NCBI RefSeq assembly: GCF_001522545.3
Contig: NC_031783.1
Coordinates: forward strand, 4,462,335-4,526,334
Direction: 5' to 3'
Source of the DNA: Parus major
Taxonomy: Eukaryota > Chordata > Aves > Passeriformes > Paridae
DNA: 64,000 nt
A program made the translations under genes and the position numbers. This document shows, one piece after another, positions 24,871 through 37,800 of this stretch (position 1 is its first letter; every line of letters starts with the position of its first letter). A model generated the notes under the pieces. The model had not been told where the DNA came from and searched no databases. It saw only the letters and a program-made list of their open reading frames with translations.

Positions 24871-26132
24871 AGCCAGCAGCACAAGTGGCTTCCACAGTTA
24901 TTCATGCTGGCAGCCTCAGCAAAAGCACTGATGAATATGCAGACACAAGGCCTCCTTTAATTGTCCTTCCTGAGGTACATTGGAAATGAGGCGTCAGAGC
25001 GAGGGTTCTCACTGCTGCTCTCCTTTGTTTGATTTATGTTGTAATGGAAACCATCATCTCTGCAGCTTTGAATCCATAAAACTCTGCCTGCCCTGGCCTT
25101 GGTGAGGTCTGGGTTGCAGGTGTGGTGTCTGCCTGTGCCAGCGAGGGGCTCACAGCTCCTGCGCACAACCAGCACGCACAGCCCGCGTGGGAGCAGGACC
25201 AGCTCCTGGGAACTTTGGTTCTGCCCTCTGCCTCATGATGAATACACTGCTTTGAAATCTGTTTGTGCATTTAAGATCTATGAAGACAGGTGTAGAAATA
25301 ATTTTAGAAATGTGGGTTTTAGTGTTTTTGTCTCCCCAGTTCCCAGCCGCAGCAGTGCAATGGTGCGGCCTTACCTCTCACTTGTGCTGCCAGGTACCTG
25401 CTCCCCGAGGGGGAGATACCCAGGGATTGTCTGTGGGGATGTGTGGTAGCAGACCCATGGAAGAAGCTCATAAATAGTAAAAGTGGATCATGTCTTGAAT
25501 GACACATCAGGTTTCTGTTTGTGTGGGTATTTATGTAGGCAAAGAAATCCAAGGAAACCGCTCATCTGGTTTGAGGGTCTAAGCTGATTGTCAGGCACCT
25601 ATGGTTATACCAACAGAAGTTTAAATAGAACACACAAGTGGACATTTCTGAACATTTCAAAATCTGCAAAAAGCCCAAAACAACCCTCAATAAGCTTTTT
25701 TGGACAGAATCTTGACTTCCCTTCCCTTGCAGAAGACAGTGACCACTGCACTGTTGGTGCTGCCTGCAAAGCAGTGCCCTGGGCACATGGAGCCTGCAAA
25801 CAAAGAGATGCTTTATTATTGTATAGTGTCAAAATTACTGTGCAGTCTGGGATGATAACCAAAAATGCTATAATGGGCTTTCACTCTGTTTCCAGGGGTC
25901 AGTAATCATACCCTCTCTTTTTTACTAATGCAATTTGTAAATGGCTCCATCCACTACTGCTGACATGCCACTTGTCCCTGCAGCACTAATGCTGCCATGC
26001 TGAGAGTTCAAATTTTCTGGAAGTGCCCTTAACTCTTAGTGATTGACAGGAATTGCTGAGTTCCAGGAATGCCAGTTCAGCCTGGAAAAATGTAGAAGAA
26101 AGAGAAGCTATAGAAAACTTCTGAGAGAAGTT

Positions 26133-26163
26133 AAAACAAAACAAAACAAAAAGCAAAAACAAA
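26133..26163. repeat. (AAAAC)n microsatellite
   Basis: Three to four AAAAC units plus degenerate flanks (AAAAAGC, AAAAAC) on the plus strand. This is a common remnant of a retroposon A-tail. Confidence 0.75.
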
Positions 26164-26798
26164 GCTGGAATTAAGGAAAGGATGCTCTGCTGCTCAAATC
26201 TCACATTAGAACTGAAATCCAGCTGCAGGGGTTTTTGTAACCCTTATTCAGAGCTGCCAGATTGATGAAACCCATGGAATCTGCCAAGCAATATGAGGCA
26301 CTCACCTGTAATATATTGAGATATATCTTACACTGTGCTTCTCAAAGTAAAAATGATTTCTGGAAATAAAAATACTCAAAAATAAATTGAAATCTTGGTA
26401 TTTGTATTCTGAGACTCTCTAGATTAGCAGCATTTCATACCCACTGGGCACTGAGCCTTTAAAATGCTAATGATCACAGGAGATATAAGAGAAGACAAGA
26501 TCAGACCTAAATGATTTAGACTCCAAACCTGGTTTAATTCATGTCAATAGGAAAGCTTAGGCACACTTCAATGCACACTCAACCAAACTGAGCTTCTCAC
26601 GTGGCATTAGATTCATATTCACAAGATGTACAGTTTTCTTTCATCTGTCAGAAATTGTGATATCTACAATCTAAAGATTCAGCATATGTGATGTTTCTGT
26701 CTTCTTATGGGTCAATGTAATCTTCATTTATTAAAATTAGTAGATTTAACTAGCAGGTTTAGCTCAAATGACATTTATGAATCTGATCTATTTCATAG

Positions 26799-26810
26799 AT
26801 GCATATGCAT
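26799..26810. promoter_or_regulatory. perfect POU-dimer palindrome (MORE type)
   Basis: The 12-mer ATGCATATGCAT is a perfect palindrome. It is identical to the canonical MORE site, to which two Oct/POU proteins bind as a homodimer. The flanks are AT-rich with ATTTATGAAT on one side and TTTATATTAG on the other. Function is inferred from the motif alone. Confidence 0.35.
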
Positions 26811-27344
26811 TTATATTAGCAGCTTTATGACTCTCTGAAACCAAGAGCAGAGCACGAGAAAATGAGGAAACAGAAATCTTGCACTTTGTGAGCAGGGAGG
26901 TTTGTACACATGGGGTACAGACACCATGGGCACACACCAGAGATCAGCTCTGAAAAACCTCAGTTGTGGGTGAGACTGCTTGAGCTCCTTGTGCATCACA
27001 GGATTTTTATCAACCCCCACAAAAGCTGTGTGCTGGTTTGCAGTCCTGTGGGTTAAAGAATGGCTGGCAGGGCACCTTTGAGTTAATTGTCACTGTGGGT
27101 TTGTCTCAGAAGCAGTCCTACCTTCCCCCTCCTCCGCTATGTTTAATTGTTTGTTACTCAGAGGAACACTTCTATCTAACTTAGGCACTAAACATTTTAA
27201 TATGCTGAAGGTTAACCACTGAAAAAGTGAAGTTTCTTTTTTAATGAAAAAGGAAACCCATATCTGCTCCTCAGGAGGGCTTCTCTCCAACAGCTAACAT
27301 GTATTAGCAATTATCCTTCAGAGGAAAAGCTGTCTAATTACTCT

Positions 27345-27450
27345 ATTACCTCAAGTGCAGAGCACTCACCTGGGAAGCCACCAGATCAAGGTTCAGGTCC
27401 CATCACTGACTTTAATATTAATTTATGACTTGGCATGTGTGTCTGATAAT
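27345..27450 (+). mobile_element. tRNA-derived SINE (MIR-like) head
   Basis: An A-box-like region with AGAGCACTCACCTGGGAAGCC leads, at normal tRNA spacing, to a B-box-like GGTTCAGGTCC (RNA polymerase III consensus GGTTCRANYCC). Next comes CATCACTGACTT, and after a short insertion TATGACTTGGCA. These match the head-to-core order of amniote MIR/turtle-type tRNA SINEs ('...GGTTCAAATCC...CACTGACTT...TGACCTTGGGCA'). The copy is old and 3'-truncated, and the damaged B box suggests it is transcriptionally dead. Confidence 0.6.
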
Positions 27451-30400
27451 CAAATAATGATCTGTTTTAGGGAGCTAAGATGGATGTAGATTGGATTTTT
27501 GGAGACTCCTCTCCATCTGAAACAGCATCTCACAGTTTTCCAAACTGTTGTCTTAGGGTATGAGGCAGCAAAAGATGTTATTCAAGCACTCTAATAAAAG
27601 TAAATATAACATAATTTCAGGAAACATAAGCAAGAAAAAACCTGGAGTTTCTTCAGCTATTTGCATAAAAGTTAGACAAGTGGTCTGGAAATTTGGGTAA
27701 TTTTTTTTTTCTAACCAATCTCTGTCTTATTAAACCCAGTCCTGTTTTCCTGCTCCATTTACAATGGAAGTTATTATGTGAACCTGTTATGCTGGCATTT
27801 GTTATTAGTTTACTCAGGAGTTCTGATTTACCTGAAGAAATAGAGCTTACAGATATTTCAAAGGGAATTTAGCTTGTGCATGGACAACCTTATAATTTAA
27901 TTTATTTATTTATTCCCTTGAAAAGATCCATTAGCCCTTGGAGTCTTTCTTCCTTGTGGTTCCAGAGCTCCTGTGGATGTGCCAGGAAAACTCCTTTCTG
28001 CAGAGAGAAATGGGTCTGTGTTCCCCTGGCGAGTTCTGCTGCTCTCATTGTGTTCAGCTGTTAACTCCACACCCCTGGAACCAAGCTGCTATTCAGGTTT
28101 CTGGGGTGTGATACGTGCTTGGAGGAAACAGGGGGAACAATCCATTTGCTCAGAAATATTCTTAGAAACATGTAGCTTCTCTATTTAGCTATGAGAAATA
28201 TTTGAGGAGCTTGAGGGGTGAAGATTTTAGATCATAACTCCTTTGGTGGTTGGATTTGGGGCAATTCTGGGTGCTAGTATTGTTTGTAAAGGGCAAGTCT
28301 CCTGGACACTAACACAATACAAATATAAAATCCATAATCAACCCAGAATAAGTCCAGCTCCAATGGGAGTGTCCTTTCTTTCCTGTAGGAACTTAGACTT
28401 CACCTGGATATCTTCCACAACCTATTATGAAATGTATAAAGGTGAAAAAATGGGCTGCACTGGTGATATCTAAAGCTTGATATTTTTAAAGCAGCTCAGG
28501 TAGTTAGGTACCCTCATCTTTAAATGAAAGGCATATGCTCAACAAAACGTTTGACAACTGACATTTGAAAGGTAAAATTCTTGTTTATGATATTTAAACC
28601 ACAGGCAATATCTGAAGCATTTCCTCCCTTTTTATAGTTACAATGTTTAATTATTAAAAAAGGAATTTCAATAAGTTTATTAAAACATAGGAAGGTCAGG
28701 TATTAAAAGAGAATTACATCTTGCAGCACCATAAGAAGTTATTTTGTTATTTATACAGTCATTAATATTACTGAACAGAGCTGCTCCACAAAGAATAATT
28801 TGATAGTCCAAGCAAATTCTTGCTGTTGCTACTGACTGCTTTAGGCAGAGCAGTGCTGCTGGAGATGTGAAATGGCCCATGGGATGGTTTGAGAACACCA
28901 GAGGCACTTTGTGTGTGTGAGTGTGGGGATGCAGGGGCTGCAGCAGGCGGGGGACCAGGAACACAGCCAGCTCTGCCTGCGGGGGGAACGGGCTGTCCCT
29001 GCCCCAGCAGCCCAGGGACTCCAGACAAAGCCTCCTGTCCTCCTGAGCCACTGCTCTCATGGTGCTGACAGACCTCAATGTGCACCTCATTAGGAGACAT
29101 TAAAAAAACCTGAGACTGAAAAGGAGTCCTGCAGCTGATGAGGGATGTGCTGAGATGGCACACAGCAAACTCAGTAATTGTATGGAGGGCAAGATCGTGA
29201 ATCATCATCTTTAGATTTAGGTTACCAAGCAGTTAGAGCTCTCTCTTTGGCTGGGAATGTACTTTCTGAAAAAAACATATGAGGCCAGCAGGCTTTGGAC
29301 TGCTCTTACTAATTTAATAATCTGCCTATAGGAGGAATATTGAAACACAGCGCTTCTAAGTGCTGTAATAATGCTTATATTTTTAATCTGATTTTGTTCA
29401 TCTGGATGTCACATGTTTACGGGTAACAGCAGCTTGCAGAAAGGAATTGCAAAGCTTTCATAAACCATCTTAAGCCACATGGGAGTGCCAAATCACATGA
29501 AAGTGAAAAACAGGTAAACAGACCCCAAACTCAGAAATTCAAATTAATCATTCAGTAAATCTTTAGCTAAATAATAATTATTTTTGAGCAGTTAAACAGT
29601 TTGACCTATCCAAAGGAGAGCTGTAGTATTTGGTGTCCATTGTACCCAAGCCTATAGTGACTATTAACCAATATTTGCCAGAGATCATATAAGAAAAATA
29701 CATAAAACTTACAGTAGGAGGCTCAGTGAGTCATCACTTTCAAGTAGAATGATGTTATTTCCACATAGTTATGACAAAATTAATTTTAGATTAATGCTTT
29801 CTATAAATAAATGGTATTTTAAATTAATATTGTTCACCCAGAAGCAAGTTCTGCTTTGCTGGCACTCCCGTGGAGGACTGTCAACCAGCTGTGGCAGATC
29901 TCATCGTATGCCTCATCCACAGAGGATTATAAAACACAGACAAACAATTTGTAAAAAGAGCACACATCTTGACCATCCTGCCCTCTTATCTTCATTCGGC
30001 CAACTTTAAAGGCCCCCATCAGCTATAAGAAAAAGCTTAAATCAGAAAAAGCACAGAGGTGAGGCACAGAGATTTTCAGATACCTTCAGCCTCCTCCACA
30101 AAGAAAACACTCTTTTTTCTTCAGTCAGAGTGAATTACGAATTATATTCCAGGAGAAAAGCTAATTATTCTCTTCCTTCAAATTTATCTTGTTCCCCTCA
30201 AAGTTTAGCAGTGGTTCCTGTGAGGAGCTGAAGGGTGTTTTATTCTCATCTTCTGTCTTGTTGCAGCTCAATCAGGTGCTCACAGCACACCGCTCGCCTC
30301 CCCAGCTAATCCTATCCTGGGTCAGCTCCTCTACTTTGTCAAAGCTGCTGATCTGTAAAGTCACTCCTCTGTTGTGCCTTGAAGGATCTTCTGGGTCACC

Positions 30401-33400
30401 TTCTTTTATTTCACAATGTGTTTGACAAGACAAGTTTGTTTAAGGGGCCTTTTCCAGTAGTAACCACATGGCTGAGGTTAAATCCAGCTACTCAGGGCTG
30501 TGTTTTCTGCCTTGGGAAGGAGTTCTGCTTGTGCTATCTCAAAGATTTTTTATCTTTTGTACCAGGAATGGCAGAAAATACTGAAGGCTTTTGATAACTC
30601 TTTGATCTTTTATGATCCACATGTAAGGATTTGGACTGTATTCTTGCAGTGCACTGGCAGCTTGCAGTAGCACCAGTGTTATGTTTGCACAGAGGGATGG
30701 CAGTGCTTTTCCTGACCACGTAAACCACTGCAGCATAAATTCAGTTAACCCCCTTGTAAAATGTTCCCTATTCTGCAGTTTTCACAGGTTTTACTTTCAG
30801 AATGATAAAACAATTCCAGGTCAGGCTGATTTTCAAAACCTTTGTTTTTCACCTATAAGACTAATTTCTTTGGCTCTGGCTGGACTGTTGATGCACTGTT
30901 GTGCTTTGTTATTGATGAGAAATCTCCTTTGGCAAACACACATGATACAATAAATGTCTCCATGATTGGCAGTTCTCTGAAAAAGAGAGATTTTAGACTC
31001 TGCTAATAAACAGCATTGTAAATTTATGGAAGTTTCTAGTGCCAGTTGAGTCTCTTTAGCTTTATGGTGAGTAGCTTAGGTGCAAATTGCAGAAGCAGAC
31101 TTACCAAACATTCCCCCGGATGATAACCTAAAATATTTAACCACTGCTATGTTCATTATCTTTACACACTTAGGTGGATGTGCTGGAAACTCATACCGTG
31201 GCACAGTTCTGTTTCTGTGTTGGTAATTATTGGCTGATTACATGTACACTCTCCTAAATGCTCCCCTGTGTTAATTCTGTCCTCCTAATTACTAATTAAT
31301 TGAACTTTAAATGGCTCATAGGTTGGTTTAGGTTTGGCAAAGTTCCAGAAAGATTGCCTGTAAAGTTCATTTTTACCTAAAAAAAAAAGTCAGTTGCTGA
31401 CAAGCTCAGTTAAGGAGAGGTTCTCAGGAGAATACAGGATCTTCCTGTGACTGGCAGGACCCAGAAATGTCATGAGTAGATTTTTTCCCCCTTCCTTCCT
31501 TGTTTCAGATTTCCATTTCTCACACAGAGACCACCCTGAAGCTAAAGAGAATGTTATTAAATTTAAATACTTTCCTTCTTGTCTAAGATGCTGCCTTGGC
31601 AGCAGCAGCAAATTATTTTGTCTCTTTATCCCTGTAAGTACTACAGCACCCTGAGCAGAGGCAGGGGATCAGTGTCTGAGCTGGGGAGATCCTTTCCCCT
31701 CCATCCCACTTTGCATTTTTTGTGCTGGGGAGTACAGCTGCAAGGTGCTGGTGCCCATCTAATACCCCAAGAGACAAACCCAGGAGCACTACATGATAAA
31801 TGTGGGATGGATTGGAAGAGGATATCCAGAATTAATGTGCTGGTGGGGGCTCTGAGCCGCCTGCCAGGCCCAACATTCACTCTCTAATCTGATATTTGCT
31901 GCTCCCATTTCTTAGCAGGCCCCACGAGCGAGTGCCAATGGATCAGCAGAGGCTACACATTCAAACCTTCTCAAATCATTTTAAATAGCCTTGCTGGAGT
32001 TTCATGTTGACAGCAAGCCAGGTGGAATTTTCCATTTTCTTTCTATCCTTCCAAATAGGAACAGTCCTACTTTCTTTTGACTCCGGTTTTATATAACTAA
32101 CAAAAATGACAGATAGCCTTGGATTTGGAAGATTGCATTGGCCTGTTCTGAGCTGAAATGTTCTGTTATCATTGACGTATGTGTTTAAGTGAGCACTGAA
32201 GTGTGAATGGCCATCTGTCCGGGAAGTACGAGAGATCCTGATTACTAAAATGAAACCACAAAAAAGCTCCGTGCTTAGCAGCAGCACTAAAACACAGAGG
32301 GAGAGAGAGCCTTTCTCGCACTGCGGGTGTTTATAGTAGGCTGGTGATTATAACTCAGCATTTGCCTGGACTCCCTGCCCCATATTTTTCTAAATATGTT
32401 CACTCTCAATTTCTTTTTTTGCAAACATCGAGCTCTCTGTATTTGCATATTTTGTACAAGCAAGCAGGGAGAAGTGCTAGGTATTTTCCCTGTCAAAAGT
32501 AGCTGTTTTCTGAGGGGATGTTCATTTTCTGATGAAGAGTTGTTCTCTTTACAAGGCTTTTAGCTAGAACGTGCTCTGATTACATTTGAATGAAGATTTC
32601 AACCTGCATTCCCACACGATTGCTCTACAGCAAGGCTGAAGGCTGTTCCTGGGTGCAGCTTTTCCTCTGGAAACCTGAAAAACTTTCTAAGGAAAGGTTT
32701 TTGGGGAAAAAAAAGAATCTCTAGAAATTCTGATCCTTAGAAGGTTGCTGTATCTGATTCAGCTCCATTTTTGACTATGAGTGACAAAGGTTCCAGCAAA
32801 CAACCACAGGAATTGGGTCAGGGTTTCATGCTAATTTAAGTGTTTCAATCAAAAGCTCCTTACAGATGTTTATTTTTAAAATTACTGATGTGAAAACTGC
32901 TAGTTTATGGGACAATATTTTTTAGGATAGTCTCCCATGACATTTAATCTTATAAATTCATGACCATGTTGGCTGCTCTGGTTGGTTTTTGTGGTGCTGA
33001 ACAAGTCACCTGTCACTCCCTGCTCAAACACGAGCTGCCTGTCTTTTTTAGAGCCCTCACATTACTGATTTGAATCAAAGAAATTTTTCTCATTTCTGCA
33101 TTTGCATTTTTCATTGTTTCTTGTAATTACTTTTTCATTATGAATATAGTTATGAAGATATATAAAGGATCCATTTTTAAGCAAAGCTGTTGATTTCCAA
33201 AGACTTCGTGCACAGTTTTTCTATTTTAAATTTAAGTCACGAAATAGAAACATATAAAGCAGCAGATAGAGATACATCATGTTTGTAGGTAATTCTCTAC
33301 ATTTTCACTTTTGTTAGAGTAAGCTTCCTCATAGCAGGGCTCTCTCTAAGTTACCAAGTCTCTGTGGAAATCTGAAGAGATAATGAGACAGCGGAATATA

Positions 33401-33788
33401 ACTGCAATCTACTTTATTTTTTTTTATTTTACAGTTTAAAAAGCACCTAAGACAGAAAAATATGTAGGAAGCCAATTAAAATAAGAGCCCTTTTTTTCCT
33501 TTCTTTTTGTTTGGTAGATGGTTCAGAGAACACAGCAGCTTTGTACTCTTATTTATTTATTTATTCTGACTGTAATCTGAGGAAATGAACCGTGAAACAC
33601 AATTAATGAAATAGCTGTGCTGAATCACATAAACTGGTGTCTGCACAGCTGCCACTCATGTCACAAATGCATCTCTCCCCTAATGTCCACCCGGAGAGCC
33701 ATTAGCCAGCCGCTTCTGTGGAGAGCCTCCTGTGCTCCCATTTCGGGCTGTAATGGAGCAGGGAGCTGCCTGAGCGGCCTTGGGATGC
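27451..33788. other. gene-free stretch with candidate conserved non-coding blocks
   Basis: No gene is supported. Overlapping opposite-strand frames at 28680-29210 are probably chance. The parts around 31200-31320 and 31940-32500 are complex, repeat-free and rich in homeodomain-type cores (TAATTA, ATTA, TGATTA); they are the best candidates for conserved enhancers here. The 33600-33790 segment just before the minisatellite is also unique sequence. Confidence 0.5.
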
Positions 33789-34151
33789 TTTTCCCAGCAA
33801 ACAGAATGTACAGGAGGAATGGCTGCTGCAGGAGAGGATATTTTCCCAGCAAACAGAATGTACAGGAGGAATGGCTGCTGCAGGAGAGGATATTTTCCCA
33901 GCAAACAGGATGCACAGGAGGAATGGCTGCTGCAGGAGAGGATGCTTTTCCCAGCAAACAGGAGGCACAGGAGGAATGGCTGCTGCAGGAGAGGATGCTT
34001 TTCCCAGCAAACAGGAGGCACAGGAGGAATGGCTGCTGCAGGAGAGGATGCTTTTCCCAGCAAACAGGAGGCACAGGAGGAATGGCTGCTGCAGGAGAGG
34101 ATGCTTTTCCCAGCAAACAGGAGGCACAGGAGGAATGGCTGCTACAGGAGC
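33789..34151. repeat. minisatellite, 7 copies of a 52/53-bp unit
   Basis: Units begin with TTTTCCCAGCAAACAG at 33789, 33841, 33893, 33946, 33999, 34052 and 34105; the last is partial. Each continues with an ACAGGAGGAATGGCTGCTG core and ends GCAGGAGAGGAT. Units 1-2 carry AATGTA after CAAACAG, unit 3 carries GATGCA, and units 4-7 carry GAGGCA, a gradient from one end to the other. The first two intervals are 52 bp and the next four are 53 bp. The regular units contain no stop codon in any of six frames and the period is not divisible by three. They therefore generate long meaningless frames (up to 199 codons) on both strands, which should not be annotated as genes. Confidence 0.97.
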
Positions 34152-34811
34152 AGTGCTGGGGCAGGGAGGGAGCGTGGGCAGCCTGCAGCAGCTGGAACGG
34201 AGCAGAGTCCAGGTAGAAAACATCCAGAGGGGTGTCAGTGGCTCAGGCTGAGGTGTGAAATGACTGCCTGCAGTTTCTGGATATCCAACAGCACTCCCAA
34301 CACTAAAGCTTTTTGCTTAGGTTACTTTTATTTCTTTTAATGGGAGTATTCCACGCCAGTGACAGAGCATCGGGGAGGGAGAGCCAGATGTGCTGCCAGG
34401 GCTGCTGTGAGGAGGCTGACCCAGGTCATCCTTGCTGAAGTGGTACAGAGCCAAAAGCCTCCAGAGCTGCAGGAGCCAAAATCTCTCAGCTTGCTGAGGA
34501 ATTAAGGGGTGGAGAGGTTGAAGGACAACTCTTCCCTCAGCGTTTGCCAAGCTGAACACTCAGAGCTGTGTTACTGTGTCACCGCTGATAGAGGTTTTAT
34601 CAAGCTGAATCTAGTCTTGCTCAGGAGGATATTAATAAATTATCTGGTAATGAAAAATGTGAGGGGAACCACACTCTTACATCAAGGCCTGATGATTACT
34701 TTGATAGATGCAGTGGCAAGATTTTCCTGACAAGGCAGAAATGAAAAACATGACACATGGACCTTTAAGGGTGACCTCAGAGGAAAACGCATGTTGCTGA
34801 ATGATACAAAA
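34152..34811. other. gene-free stretch after the minisatellite
   Basis: Unique sequence; no gene, repeat or RNA recognised. Confidence 0.6.
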
Positions 34812-34875
34812 ATAGAACAGGGAAACAGAGGCTCTGAGGGGCTCAATGTCAACAGCCAGACAGATGGGCTACACT
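34812..34875 (-). mobile_element. MIR-like SINE fragment, antisense
   Basis: GGGAAACAGAGGCTCTGAGG followed by GGCTCAATG resembles the reverse complement of the MIR core (family order on this strand: GGGAAACTGAGGC, AGAGAGGTTAAGTG). It is short and diverged; the following 30 bp match poorly. Confidence 0.4.
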
Positions 34876-37800
34876 GATCCACTGATCACTGAGGGCACTG
34901 CAGAGAGACAGGAGCCCTGCACTGGCCAGGGCCAGAAACCTGGCACAGGCAGCTTGCGAGAAGCATCAAGAATTTTATGAGTAAAGAGAAGAGGGAAAGT
35001 TGAGGGGAAATAAAAAAGCAAGAATTAATAAACAGTGAACTAATTGGGAAATAAAGCCAGAGAGTGTAATGAATAAAACTGCTCACTTCTTCTGCAATAT
35101 TTCTGAAACTATCCTAAAAATTACTAATGTAATTGAAGATATCCCTGCATCAGTTTAAGATTTGCATAGGTGGGTTAGAGATCAGATCACTTTTAGAAGC
35201 ACAGATTACTGAAAATTAGGACTATCAGAGCACTGGTGTAAGCCAAACAGCTGCAGAAAAGCTGGATGGTATTGGGGTGTGACACTTGATAGATCTGAGA
35301 GTTTTATCTAGTGTTTAATTCTGCTGGAGTTCCTGTGAAAATGTGCATGAACCACTCTTATTCTTTCCTTCATTATACTCCAGGTGTTACTGATGCTGTG
35401 TGACTGATGGTCAGAACGTTCCAGTGTAAACTTGAAATAGCACTAACACTACAAAAACATGTAATAGAGCTTACCATGATGGCAAACTGATGAAGAATAG
35501 TGGCCAAGTGAGGCAAACTTTCCTGTACTAATTCTACTAAATATGCTTAAGGCTTGTTTCCATATGTGTCTGTTTACAAACACCTGTATAGTCTAAAAAG
35601 AGAGAATTTGGATATCCACCTGTCCTAACCCCAAATACTTAGTAGGTCTACTTGGAATTTTCATTAAAAAAAAAACAACAAATGTAGTTTTTAAACTCTG
35701 GTTTTGGAGAAATGCTCACCTTCCCAGAGAAGTGACCCCTCAAGACCACAAACAGATAAATCAATTGAAGATGTGCAGTGAAAGGTGAAGGTGCTGCTGT
35801 GATCTTTAAGTGCATGTGTGGTTTAGAGGACATTTATAAGGTGTTTTTGAAAGGTAAAGGCTTGGTGAGTATGGGTGTGCATGCACATGTGTGTTGCATG
35901 TGTGGGGAGGTGTTAGGGGCTTCTTTTCCTTTTGCACTGCTGTAACTACAGGGCAATCATTTACCAGATGTCAGGGAGGTCTAGCATCTGATTTTGAAGT
36001 GGAACATAATAGATGATCTACCAGGGAGTTCAGCAAACATCACATATAGCTTTAAACTGTCATTACAGAAAAAAATCCAGGAAGGTGACATTTGGTGACA
36101 TACTGGGTGACATTTGAAATGACAGCACTCGCTTTAAGATGTAGCATTCCCTCCTGCTGTGAATCAAGGGAGTCTGCACTGTGGCTATGACTTGCTTTAT
36201 TGATGACCCTAATTTCTGCCAAATGTAGCCAAAGGGACTGCACAGAGCCCTGTCTGCAGCACCTGGGGAGAATCGCTGCAGTAGGAGAGGGCAGAGCATT
36301 TGCTATGCACAGCCAGCTCGCAGTGACTTGGCTCTGAGGAGTTACAGCCTCTCCTGCACTCCTGCTGAAGAGTTCTGTGAGGAGAGAAGGAAGAGCAGCT
36401 AAAATAACAAAACACCCCACTGGAGAAACGTGTGTGCTGTACTCCATAGACTTCCTGGGATTGCAAACTTTGGTGAGCAATAAAAAGAGCACCAACACCT
36501 GCTGCTTCCAGGAGTCATCAGTGAGTGCTCACCTTCTAGCACATGTAAACGAGCTGGATCCTCATTCCTGAAAGCTCTCAGAGATAGGGGGAAACCTGGC
36601 TAATTAACAACAACCTGGGTTCTTGTTGATTTCTTCCTTTCTTTTTGAGAGCCAGAGTTTCTTTTGATTGCTCCTCACTCCTGCCCATCAGGGTTGGAAG
36701 CCTTGCAGAGCTGTGATCGCTGGGATGGGGCAATCTTTGGGTGTGCTTGGACTGGAATCCATTGAAAACCCTTGTAAATGTGAAAATCTCGCTGAGTTTG
36801 GGGTCTGTTTTGGTGTCCCCTGTTAGACCTACAGGGAAAACCAACTGATTTCAGCCTCCCTTTTAGACCTTCTTACCCATTTTGTATGGAGTTTGCTTTC
36901 TTGAGCCTTCTGTGTAAGTTTATGGAAAACTCTAATGTAGAACTTGCAGAAAATTGTCAACAACTGGGATGTATTATTCCCATTATATGTTGTATCATTA
37001 CTCAAGCCAGTACAGGAAACAATTTTATGAATCAGAATTAGACTTCTGGGAAGATATTCTGCGTCATTTGTTATCAATATTATTTTAGATGCCATTAACT
37101 GGCAATAAAATTTGGATGCAAGTAATTTTAATTGTTGAATGTTATATTAACACATAATCTCTAATCATAAATATTTTTTTTCTAGTGTTAAAATGAAACT
37201 GCTGTACTTTAACAATTTTGTTGTATTCAAGAAGTGCTTGATTTGCAGTCTCTGAGGTAGAGGAAGGGACATGAAGAAGTGGATAGAGGTAGCACTGCAC
37301 CCCTGTGAACAGCAAATTACATGGCTGAACTCAGTTTTAAAATTCCTATTAGTAGAAAACATCCTGTAGGATTTTAACCTGTGTAGGTGAAACAAATGTT
37401 ATTTTTCTTTCTTTCTTCTTGTAACCTGCTCTAGAGTCTATTTAATGACTGAACAAAATCCTGAAGCTGCTGCTCACTAATATGAATGGGTTAAAGGTAT
37501 ATCTGTGCAGCACAACAGCTGTAGGGCTGAGAAATGGCACAGATATTGGTTCTCTCCACAGGGAATGAATTTTAACTTCATGAGTTCAGCTCTCCAAGAA
37601 CTGGTCTCCATGAGGAATACAAGAAACACCTTAACAGATTAGCCAGTAGTCTATCTAATTTAGTGTCCCATTTCTCAAGGCTTAGAGAAGAAAAAAATAA
37701 TTCTGGTTTATGAAATAAGTGAAGAAAGGGTAGATATTGGTTATGGGGGAAGGGAGGAACAGTGTGACTGCTGATCCCAGTGGTTGGGTTATTTGGATGG

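Larger units (their letters stand above)
24871..27344. other. gene-free stretch with a GC-richer patch
   Basis: About 25080-25450 is GC-richer and holds several CpGs. It could be a small regulatory element or an untranslated exon, but no splice-bounded frame is convincing. The remainder is AT-rich with no supported gene. The POU-dimer palindrome and the AAAAC repeat are listed separately. Confidence 0.5.

Noticed and set aside
33617..34340. Frames of 126-199 codons on both strands spanning the tandem repeat
   Set aside because: The regular repeat units lack stop codons in every frame and have periods of 52-53 bp, so long frames arise automatically in several phases. The translations are just rotated repeats.
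36052..36498. 148-codon minus-strand frame starting at GTG with a hydrophobic N-terminus
   Set aside because: It overlaps two other open frames in different phases and has no protein-like segmentation; the apparent signal peptide is likely chance.
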